Shown here in pieces: positions 18,431 through 24,632 of a DNA stretch of 41,991 nucleotides. How positions within the stretch are numbered: position 1 is the stretch's first letter; each line of letters begins with the position of its first letter. Both the position numbers and the translations under genes were made by a program. The notes under the pieces are model-generated. The model saw only the letters and a program-made list of their open reading frames with translations, searched no databases and had not been told where the DNA came from. Source of the DNA: Lachnospiraceae bacterium (GTDB lineage: Bacteria > Bacillota > Clostridia > Lachnospirales > Lachnospiraceae); assembly GCA_902363675.1 (NCBI GenBank), contig CABJAV010000025.1, positions 1 to 41,991 of the forward strand, in the 5' to 3' direction.

Positions 18431-19106
18431 TCAGATAATTCCATGCACCCGTATAAATGGCGCGGGCGAGTTTTTCCTGATAGGATTCATCAGTCAACTG
18501 TTGTGCTTCTGTTTCATTACTTAGGAACCCACATTCTACGATAACCGTAGGTGTGGGTGTTTTTTTGAGAATATAGTAGTCATCGTTTGCCTTACAGGCT
18601 CTGGGTTTTGGTGGATTGAGCGAGGAGTTCAGACTCTCCTGTAGAACAGAAGCAATTTCTGCACCTTCTTTTGATTGTTCAAAATAGAAAACTTGTGGAC
18701 CAGAAATGGATGCATCCGGAAAGCTGTTTTGATGAATGCTGATTGTCATGACTGGCATGGTTTCCGTGATGAGTGCGACACGATTTCGCAAATCTTCAAT
18801 TTTGACATTTTTAGAATTTTCATCGGCGAGAACTGTGTCATCTTCTCGGGTAAGTACAACACGAAATCCTTTGTTTTCAAAGAGTGTTTTTAATTTGTGG
18901 ACAATAGACAGATTGACATCTTTCTCTAAGATATCATTGCATCCGACTTTGCCGGGATCTGCACCTCCGTGTCCAGCGTCGAGGACAATACAAAGATTTT
19001 TTGTATTGAGATTTTTCGCACATACATATGCGGCACCAGCGCGGGCAAGAAAGAATGAACAGATAAAAAGACAGGCAACCATGAAAATTTCAAATTTTTT
19101 TTGCAT
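18399..19106 (-). CDS. cwlD: N-acetylmuramoyl-L-alanine amidase, CwlD-like
   Basis: This is an exported Amidase_3 enzyme. The start is ATG 19106 (GGGAG 4 bases upstream); a longer frame from 19151 would begin inside a terminator. The 235-residue protein has an N-terminal membrane/signal segment (IFMVACLFICSFFLARAGAA) and the catalytic set IVLDAGHGGADPG, ILEKDVNLSIV, ISIHQNSF and IVECGFLSN. The length and single-domain layout match CwlD, which makes muramic-delta-lactam in spore cortex, so a spore-forming ancestry is suggested. Its end overlaps the convergent FliK-like gene by 32 bases. It lies downstream of a GH18 gene but behind a terminator. Confidence 0.8.
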   Translation of the reverse strand: MQKKFEIFMVACLFICSFFLARAGAAYVCAKNLNTKNLCIVLDAGHGGADPGKVGCNDILEKDVNLSIVHKLKTLFENKGFRVVLTREDDTVLADENSKNVKIEDLRNRVALITETMPVMTISIHQNSFPDASISGPQVFYFEQSKEGAEIASVLQESLNSSLNPPKPRACKANDDYYILKKTPTPTVIVECGFLSNETEAQQLTDESYQEKLARAIYTGAWNYLTSSATSVSTE

Positions 19107-19127
19107 AGCGCTCCCAAAGATTGTATG

Positions 19128-19161
19128 AAAAAGCCTTTTGCGTGCTTGCAAAAGGCTTTTG
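19128..19161 (-). terminator. Terminator between the GH18 gene and cwlD
   Basis: A perfect 13-base inverted repeat (19129-19141 and 19148-19160, 6-base loop) with T-rich flanks in both directions. It ends about 22 bases before the cwlD start, so cwlD may depend on read-through. Confidence 0.75.
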
Positions 19162-19190
19162 TATTAGTTAATTCAATTTATGCAGGAAGG

Positions 19191-20921
19191 CTAGTTCGTA
19201 TACTTAATAATTGTATTCCAGATATCACTCGTTTCAAAACCAAGTTTCCAGAAGGAGGCACCTGCAAGTTTGTTATCTTTCACGATCTTTAAACGCTCTT
19301 CTGCTGAGTTGGCATCTTCCAACCATACTTTGAAAGTAGAATCACCATTGGTAAACTCCGCGTAATTCTGACCACTTTCTTGATCCCAGGTCTTTGTCAC
19401 ATCATTGTCTGTAAGTAATGCATCCGCAGCGCGCATACCATAAATTTTAGAAGAAACATCGTATGAGCTATCATTGCTGTCAGACGAATCTTTGGAAGAA
19501 GTATCCTTTGGTGTCAGCTGCCATACTCTTGTGTAGAATGGCATACCAAGGATTATCTGATCAGCCGGAACTTCTGTAAGCGTATCCGCTACACCCTGCT
19601 TTACCCATCCAATGGAGGAAACGGAACCAGCATCGCCACCTGCATAATGTTCATCGTATCCCATGATTACGATATAGTCCGCAAAGTTTGCCTGCTCGGC
19701 GCGGTTGTAAAAGGCAGTATAACTAGTTGGAACGTAATTATCTACAGAAAGCACAATTCCATTGTTGGCACATTTAATCGAGAGTTCGCGAACAAACTCG
19801 ATATAAGCATCCCCGACTTTTGATTGGTTTAAGGATTCAAAATCAAGGTTGATACCATCTAGATTGTATTGGATTGCCATAGAGACAATCTGGTTTACCA
19901 GATTCTGGCGCTTAGAGGTGTGTGTCAATACTTCTGCGGAATCTGCATCTTTGTTTTCAAGGTTGCTGACAAGTGCCCAGACTTCCACACCCTGTGAATG
20001 ACAGTAATTTACATAGTCCAGACTTGCAAGGTTTGCAAGATTACCATTGTTATCATTTAAATAGAACCAGGTCGGAGAAATTACATTGACTCCTTTGGTG
20101 GATGATAAAACAGAGGCAATATTTGCATTTGCAGAAGAATTGGTTACCTGATGCCATGCCATACAGATATTAAAATCTTTGGTGATATGTGCGAAAGTAT
20201 CCGGTGTAAAATCACTGGTACGTGTTTTGGTAGAAATATCCGACATTCGTTTATTTTGCACATAACCAATGATGCCATCGGCAGTAAGGATCTTTGACCA
20301 TTTGTCGCCCTGTTCAATGACTGTAACATCAGTGGTTTCAGTGATATCTTTTAAAATAGGACTTTTAATTCCGCCTTTGACACGAACAGTCGAATTTTTT
20401 TTCACGGAGGCTGTCTCGTAGTCTCCCCATTGGTTGGTAATGATAATGCGGTTTGGGTCCTTAATATATTTGTAAGTCAAATCGGTATATTCTTTTACAA
20501 AGTCCAAATCAATATATGCAGAATCGGAATTTGCCTTTACAACAGGTCTTCCATAATCTACGGATGATTTGGTAATTAAATATTTGTTGCTGTCTGCTTC
20601 AGCCGAGATCAAATCCCGGGAGGTAGCATAAAGAAGAATATTTTCGTTATGATCCCAGTAAAAACGGGAGTTTAAAGTGTCGTGAACGAAATTGTAATCC
20701 ACGTAAATATGGCCATCAATTAAAGTGGCATACGAGGAGGTAAGTTCATTGTTCAATACAATTGCAACCTGATTATCTGCGGTAATATTATAATATGAGG
20801 TTAAATCTTTGTGTTCTTTGCTTGGTGTATATTTGCGAAGAAGCACGGAACCGCCGATGATGGCTACAATGATTACGATAAGAGCACAAACAGTTAAAAT
20901 CGGTATAGTTTTTTTCTTCAT
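19191..20921 (-). CDS. Exported GH18-family protein with stalk and SH3 domains
   Basis: The 576-residue protein begins with an uncleaved or cleaved signal segment (IPILTVCALIVIIVAIIGGSV). Residues about 45-165 resemble the copper-amine-oxidase-like stalk domain found on clostridial envelope proteins (LIDGHIYVDYNFVHDTLN). Residues about 170-230 are an SH3-type domain (STVRVKGGIKSPILKDIT, WSKILTADGIIGYVQNKRM). Residues about 240-576 are the GH18 barrel with the catalytic motif DGINLDFES, Glu362 being the proton donor, then YIVIMGYDEHYAGG and GMPFYTRVW. It is likely to hydrolyse a peptidoglycan- or chitin-like bond at the cell wall, as with spore and vegetative GH18 proteins. AAGGAAGG precedes the ATG. 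Confidence 0.88.
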   Translation of the reverse strand: MKKKTIPILTVCALIVIIVAIIGGSVLLRKYTPSKEHKDLTSYYNITADNQVAIVLNNELTSSYATLIDGHIYVDYNFVHDTLNSRFYWDHNENILLYATSRDLISAEADSNKYLITKSSVDYGRPVVKANSDSAYIDLDFVKEYTDLTYKYIKDPNRIIITNQWGDYETASVKKNSTVRVKGGIKSPILKDITETTDVTVIEQGDKWSKILTADGIIGYVQNKRMSDISTKTRTSDFTPDTFAHITKDFNICMAWHQVTNSSANANIASVLSSTKGVNVISPTWFYLNDNNGNLANLASLDYVNYCHSQGVEVWALVSNLENKDADSAEVLTHTSKRQNLVNQIVSMAIQYNLDGINLDFESLNQSKVGDAYIEFVRELSIKCANNGIVLSVDNYVPTSYTAFYNRAEQANFADYIVIMGYDEHYAGGDAGSVSSIGWVKQGVADTLTEVPADQIILGMPFYTRVWQLTPKDTSSKDSSDSNDSSYDVSSKIYGMRAADALLTDNDVTKTWDQESGQNYAEFTNGDSTFKVWLEDANSAEERLKIVKDNKLAGASFWKLGFETSDIWNTIIKYTN

Positions 20922-20959
20922 ATGTAATCCTTCCTTATGTGTAATCAGTTTCCAATCCG

Positions 20960-20988
20960 ATTATAGCATTGTGCTTATATAGATTCAA
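20960..20988 (-). promoter_or_regulatory. Sigma-A promoter of the GH18 gene
   Basis: On the minus strand TTGAAT (20988-20983), a 17-base spacer and TATAAT (20965-20960), with an extended TGC before the -10. Confidence 0.7.
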
Positions 20989-21040
20989 ATGATATAAGGG
21001 AAAATTAAGAAATGTGAAAACAGTTCTTTCTTATAATAAA

Positions 21041-21102
21041 TGAATGCATAGGGGACAGGGTATCTCTAAAATACGCCGGTCCCCTGTATCTTTTTTCATT
21101 CA
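21041..21102. repeat. Nested intergenic hairpin element
   Basis: AGGGGAC (21050-21056) pairs with GTCCCCT (21079-21085), with an inner stem (GGGTAT with ATACGCC, one bulge) and an outer TGAATG/CATTCA pair (21041-21046, 21097-21102). Six T follow on the plus strand. It lies between the GH18 gene and the end of the kinase locus; the plus-strand tail fits a terminator but no plus-strand gene precedes it. The rest of 20989-21195 shows no gene. Confidence 0.5.
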
Positions 21103-21195
21103 AACGGTTAAGAGTCTGATTTGCATTGAGACCCCTGCCTGAATCTTTTCCATGTTTATATTTTTGTTTATATTTTGAGGACCAATTGTTATTTG

Positions 21196-21300
21196 TTATT
21201 TTGTATTTGGTAAAGGCACATCAGAAAATGTAACAACAAGTGCCTGATATACCTCTGGCCGAAATTCAATAAGCAGCTGAAAGTTATTATTGTTTGGCAT
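21196..21300 (-). CDS. Possible 34-residue peptide downstream of the kinase locus
   Basis: An ATG at 21300 opens a 34-codon frame (begins MPNNNNFQLLIEFRPEVYQ and ends PLPNTK). AAGGAG lies 12 bases upstream, inside the final codons of the preceding frame, so it could be translationally coupled. It has no signal peptide or recognisable motif. It may be a genuine small protein or chance. Confidence 0.3.
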   Translation of the reverse strand: MPNNNNFQLLIEFRPEVYQALVVTFSDVPLPNTK

Positions 21301-21308
21301 TGTGATAA

Positions 21309-21896
21309 CTATTCTCCTTTCATAAGTTGTTCAAAAAAGTGAAAACATCCAGAGGTAATGTGAAATGGATTACAGAGAAGAGGGGCAGGTTCAACCCGGA
21401 TACCATATTGTTTGTAAATCTGTTCCTGATTTTTCTTTATCATATCCCCATATGCATTTACAAATTTGACCTCCTCCAAAGGCACTTTATATTTTTTTAG
21501 TTTGTGAACAAATTTATCAAATTGTGTGGTTTTCCATGGGCTGACATTACATAAGACAATCCGTTTGTCACAATGCAGAAATTCCGGCCTGGTATGTGGC
21601 GTCAGAACTCCGAAATCCAGAATGGAATATTCATAGTCTCTGTGAAGAAGTTCTGTCATTTTACGAATGGTAAGATCCGGGTAATAGTCGACACCTTTTT
21701 TCCGGAAATAAAGCTTCGAGTCGAGTGTGGCTTCTTCCCTTTTATTGAGAAGAGCAATTTCATGACTTGCATTCATTTCCATATAGGCGGTGGAAACAAG
21801 GTATCTGCTATGTAAAAAATTAGACAACGCAATACATAAATGTGTGACTCCAATATTGACACTAACCCCGCAGATTCCTACGGTAGCAGGTGTCGG
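21309..21896 (-). CDS. Second degenerate P-loop (TadZ/ParA-like) domain, in the -1 frame after the kinase
   Basis: This frame continues the kinase gene after a -1 shift at 21896-21902. From 21977 to 21828 it contains no ATG, GTG or TTG, only a CTG and several ATT/ATA/ATC codons. The first usual start is TTG 21827, which would remove the P-loop-like segment. Read from the shift, it begins PTPATVGICGVSVNIGVTHL, resembling the P-loop of MinD/ParA ATPases but with GVTH where GKT/S is expected. The rest (ALSNFLHSRYLVSTAYMEMN, then YSILDFGV and RIVLCNVSPWK) fits a ParA-like fold. It repeats the layout of the domain at the end of the kinase protein. It is 195 residues from the shift to the stop. Confidence 0.65.
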   Translation of the reverse strand, partial: PTPATVGICGVSVNIGVTHLCIALSNFLHSRYLVSTAYMEMNASHEIALLNKREEATLDSKLYFRKKGVDYYPDLTIRKMTELLHRDYEYSILDFGVLTPHTRPEFLHCDKRIVLCNVSPWKTTQFDKFVHKLKKYKVPLEEVKFVNAYGDMIKKNQEQIYKQYGIRVEPAPLLCNPFHITSGCFHFFEQLMKGE

Positions 21897-23242
21897 AAAA
21901 AACGGTTTCTTTTTACTAAATGTAATAATGAATATTTCCTGCCTTTCTCTAAGGATAGCCAGTGGACAAAGTCCAATTTATTCTCATTTGCCTGAAATAT
22001 TTTAGTATCAAAAGGATATGGATATACGGGCGATGAGAATTTTCTGGCGTGATAGATAGCAGAATTGCGATCACATAAATTAGCAACGAATTTCAGGCGT
22101 GAACCCAAATGTTTTAGTATTTGATCTTCAATCATTGCATCGGCCCTGTGCCAAAGTGCACCACCACAGACATAAAGAACAATGTCTGCAGAAATAAGAT
22201 CTTGAAGCGTATAAGTGCATCCATAATCCATCACGCAAAGAACACCTTCGGGAGAGGGAACTTCGATGCCGGTATCATATTTGGGGTAGCCCTGAAAACA
22301 TTGGTAATAATAGCATCCATTGTGTTCCTGAATCTGATCCATCTCAAGCAGTGCTTTTCTCAGACAATTGGTCCAGTTTTCTTCCTGATACACAGCGTGA
22401 TGACCGAGATAGTTCAGCGTGGAGACTAGGGATATTGCTATATGTGTGCAACCGCATCCGGAATGACTTCCGATTACAGCGATTTTCTGCAAGAGATGCG
22501 TTTTACCCAAACTTTCTTTTGTTTTATTAAGTGCATCAGACAGTTCACAAACCGTCTGATAACGGAACATTGGTTCCGGATTTGTTGCTTTTTGGGTAAT
22601 ATACAGAATATTTCGGGAAAGAGGGGCATTTACGAAGGGAAGCATAAAGTCAATGATCTTCCCGATGCTGTAAATATCGGACACGGGGGTAATAGGCTCG
22701 TTCAATGATAGTTCAGGAGCCGAAAACGCGTGATTTCCCAAATGATTGAAGTCATTTCCAGAGTTGGCAATAAATGAAGCAACGCTAAAATCGATTAATT
22801 TAATTTGTAATTCACATACTATAATATGCTCTGGTTTCAGATCCTGATAAACAATTGGATTTGGGCATAAAGTATGCAAATAAGCAAATATATCGCAAAG
22901 CTGCTCACAAAAATTAAAAAATAAATTCTGGGAAATAGACTGTTGATGGAGTAAAAATTCTTCTAAAGAAACACCCTGGATATATTCTTCCACAAGATAG
23001 AAAAAAGATTCATCTTCTTCAAAATCATAAATAGTTGGGATTCCCGGATGCTGGACTGTCTTTAAAATTTTTGCCTCCGAAATAGCGAAGAGTGAAGGTG
23101 CTCCTTTTTTGGGAAAAAGTTTCAATGCACGATTCATCTCTAAAGACTGATGTCTGACCAGATAGACAATTCCATCATTCCCATGGCCGAGGGTATCCAG
23201 AATTTCATATCGTCCAGACAAGATTAAATTTTTATTTTCCAT
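21878..23242 (-). CDS. Hanks-type Ser/Thr protein kinase with degenerate P-loop domain
   Basis: Residues about 10-255 are a eukaryotic-like kinase domain: glycine loop LGHGNDGIVYLV, the ATP-binding Lys in RALKLF, the catalytic loop VYQDLKPEHIIV with Asp and Lys kept, and the magnesium-binding Asp in LIDFSVA (DFG changed to DFS), then SAPE. The key residues suggest an active enzyme. Residues about 265-449 are a ParA/TadZ-like domain whose P-loop reads IGSHSGCGCTH, lacking the Walker A Lys. There is no membrane segment or PASTA repeat, unlike PrkC. The zero frame ends RFFRHLLP just after a slippery heptamer; the -1 frame adds a second such domain, for a total near 644 residues. No Shine-Dalgarno precedes the ATG. 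Confidence 0.85.
   Translation of the reverse strand: MENKNLILSGRYEILDTLGHGNDGIVYLVRHQSLEMNRALKLFPKKGAPSLFAISEAKILKTVQHPGIPTIYDFEEDESFFYLVEEYIQGVSLEEFLLHQQSISQNLFFNFCEQLCDIFAYLHTLCPNPIVYQDLKPEHIIVCELQIKLIDFSVASFIANSGNDFNHLGNHAFSAPELSLNEPITPVSDIYSIGKIIDFMLPFVNAPLSRNILYITQKATNPEPMFRYQTVCELSDALNKTKESLGKTHLLQKIAVIGSHSGCGCTHIAISLVSTLNYLGHHAVYQEENWTNCLRKALLEMDQIQEHNGCYYYQCFQGYPKYDTGIEVPSPEGVLCVMDYGCTYTLQDLISADIVLYVCGGALWHRADAMIEDQILKHLGSRLKFVANLCDRNSAIYHARKFSSPVYPYPFDTKIFQANENKLDFVHWLSLEKGRKYSLLHLVKRNRFFRHLLP
21896..21902 (-). promoter_or_regulatory. Candidate -1 ribosomal frameshift heptamer (T TTT TTC)
   Basis: In the kinase frame the codons are CGT TTT TTC CGA, giving T TTT TTC, which fits the X XXY YYZ rule for -1 slippage. 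A possible weak stem (ACCTGC with GCgGGGT) begins 4 bases downstream. It could equally be a fixed frameshift mutation or an assembly error in a six-T run. Confidence 0.45.
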
Positions 23243-23243
23243 A

Positions 23244-23265
23244 CGTTTTATTGGGGAGTAAAACG
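23244..23265 (-). promoter_or_regulatory. Hairpin directly before the kinase start codon
   Basis: CGTTTTA and TAAAACG form a perfect 7-base stem around the 8-base loop CTCCCCAA (minus strand), occupying the place where a Shine-Dalgarno would be. It is a candidate operator or translational control element. Confidence 0.45.
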
Positions 23266-23280
23266 CATCTCATGCATAAA

Positions 23281-23309
23281 CTTATAGCATACTTGTTTTT
23301 TAAAAGCAA
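23281..23309 (-). promoter_or_regulatory. Promoter of the kinase gene
   Basis: On the minus strand TTGCTT (23309-23304), a 17-base spacer and TATAAG (23286-23281) with an extended TGC. It is divergent from the mecA promoter. Confidence 0.6.
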
Positions 23310-23361
23310 GCATTATTTTAAAAAATGTTTTTGAGTTTATAAATTTTTAATGCCTGCAAAC

Positions 23362-23390
23362 TTTACAACAAAGAATCATTTGATTATAAT
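23362..23390 (+). promoter_or_regulatory. Sigma-A promoter of mecA
   Basis: TTTACA (23362-23367), a 17-base spacer and TATAAT (23385-23390). Its position rules out the more upstream in-frame ATG at 23350 as the start. Confidence 0.7.
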
Positions 23391-23436
23391 AAGTGTACAA
23401 TTTACAAGAGATTTTCAAGGTAAGGATGTGATTGTG

Positions 23437-24186
23437 ATGAAAATTGAAAAAGTAAATGAAAATCAGATTCGTTGCACATTAACGAAACAGGATCTGGCGG
23501 AGAGACAGATCAATCTCAGTGAGTTAGCTTATGGATCTGAGAAAGCAAAGGGGCTTTTCCATGACATGATACAGCAGGCCAATTATGAGTTTGGCTTTGA
23601 GGCAAATGACAATCCACTGATGGTAGAGGCCATCCCGTTGTCTTCCGAATCTCTTATTCTTGTGATTACAAAAGTGGAATATCCTGAGGAATTGGATACG
23701 CGCTTTTCAAAATTCACCGAACCGGATGATGATGAAATGTTTGCACAGTCTTCCGGTAATCAGGGAACCTTGGAAAATAAGGGGGCGGATGATATTATCG
23801 GCCTTTTTAATAAAATTCGCGAGAAGAGTGAAGCTGCAAAGGAAGAAACAGAACCGGATCAGACAAAGAGTCAGACAACAGAAGTTCCAACTGATCTGAC
23901 AAAAATGTTTGAATTTGTAAATATGGAGCAGGTGGAGAGACTTGCCCATGTGTTGGAAGGATATTATGAAGGTCGCAATGACCTGTATAAGAATGAGCAG
24001 AAGAATCGCTTTTTCTTAGTAATTCATAAAGACGGACATACGCCCGAGCAATTTAACAAAATATGCAACATTATTTGCGAGTATGCAGTTCAGCGGAATT
24101 ACACACCTGCAGCTGGCGCACATTTAGAAGAACATGGAAAATGGATTACAGGACCGAGTGCACTGAAGACACTTGCACAACTGTAA
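23437..24186 (+). CDS. mecA: ClpC adaptor protein MecA
   Basis: MecA brings substrates to the ClpC-ClpP protease; in Bacillus it controls competence. The start is ATG 23437, with AAGGATG about 9 bases upstream. The 249-residue product begins MKIEKVNENQIRCTLTKQDL, the typical MecA opening, then YGSEKAKGLFHDMIQQANYEFGF and a VEAIPLSSESLILVITKVE segment. After an acidic, Glu/Gln-rich linker (about 90-150) the C-terminal ClpC-binding domain shows FVNMEQVERLAHVLEGYY, NRFFLVIHKDG and YAVQRNYTPAAGAHLEEHGKWI. It has its own promoter and a bidirectional terminator. Confidence 0.93.
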   Translation: MKIEKVNENQIRCTLTKQDLAERQINLSELAYGSEKAKGLFHDMIQQANYEFGFEANDNPLMVEAIPLSSESLILVITKVEYPEELDTRFSKFTEPDDDEMFAQSSGNQGTLENKGADDIIGLFNKIREKSEAAKEETEPDQTKSQTTEVPTDLTKMFEFVNMEQVERLAHVLEGYYEGRNDLYKNEQKNRFFLVIHKDGHTPEQFNKICNIICEYAVQRNYTPAAGAHLEEHGKWITGPSALKTLAQL

Positions 24187-24192
24187 TGACCC

Positions 24193-24235
24193 AATAATAA
24201 AAAGACTGCACAAATTGTGCAGTCTTTTTATTATT
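24193..24235. terminator. Bidirectional terminator between mecA and the DUF1858 gene
   Basis: A nearly perfect inverted repeat of about 20 bases per arm centred at 24214, with A-rich and T-rich outer parts, so it can end transcription from both convergent genes. Confidence 0.9.
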
Positions 24236-24443
24236 AAGCTAAATCATGCTCTAAGAAATCGTTAATATCATTCACCAGATCGTCAGGCTCAATTCCGTGA
24301 ACCATAGCAGCCTCAGCAATAGTTTCCATCTGTGAAGATGGGCATCCGAGACAATGCATGCCAATATTTAAAAGCATAGGTGCAATATCTGCGTCGATCT
24401 GAAGAAGCTCTCCAATCATAGTATCCTTGGTAACCTTAGCCAT
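24234..24443 (-). CDS. DUF1858 domain protein
   Basis: The 69-residue product from ATG 24443 (AAAGGAGGA at good spacing) matches DUF1858: MAKVTKDTMIGELLQIDADI, an MHCLGCPSSQMETIAEA segment with a CxxC pair, and a helix VHGIEPDDLVNDINDFL. Such small proteins are common in anaerobes and are thought to bind a metal or cofactor through the Cys pair. The specific role is unknown. It has its own consensus promoter and a terminator shared with mecA. Confidence 0.85.
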   Translation of the reverse strand: MAKVTKDTMIGELLQIDADIAPMLLNIGMHCLGCPSSQMETIAEAAMVHGIEPDDLVNDINDFLEHDLA

Positions 24444-24484
24444 TGGATAAATCCTCCTTTGCAAATTGTCTTTATAATGGTGCT

Positions 24485-24513
24485 ATTATAATACGATTTC
24501 CCATGAAATGCAA
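24485..24513 (-). promoter_or_regulatory. Promoter of the DUF1858 gene
   Basis: On the minus strand TTGCAT (24513-24508), a 17-base spacer and a perfect TATAAT (24490-24485). Confidence 0.7.
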
Positions 24514-24532
24514 ATTATACGTGTTATGTGGT

Positions 24533-24559
24533 TAAAAAAATACAAAAACGGGACGATAT
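24533..24559 (+). promoter_or_regulatory. Sigma-D (sigma-28) promoter of flagellin
   Basis: TAAA (24533-24536), a 16-base spacer and ACGATAT (24553-24559) match the flagellar sigma consensus TAAA-N14-16-CCGATAT with one mismatch. Confidence 0.75.
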
Positions 24560-24587
24560 AACAAATAGATGAATTGACAGGGATGAT

Positions 24588-24625
24588 CAAATTCTGGCAT
24601 GGAAGCCAAATTTTGTATGGAAGGA
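24588..24625 (+). promoter_or_regulatory. Candidate two-site CsrA-binding leader of flagellin
   Basis: A hairpin (24588-24615, core TGGC/GCCA) exposes ATGGAA at 24599-24604. A second ATGGA (24617-24621) overlaps the ribosome site GGAAGGA (24619-24625). This is the layout by which CsrA represses hag in Bacillus subtilis. csrA and fliW are not in the window. Confidence 0.5.
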
Positions 24626-24632
24626 AAATTTT

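Noticed and set aside
22121..22708. Plus-strand frames opposite the kinase gene
   Set aside because: They are shadows of the conserved kinase and P-loop domains.
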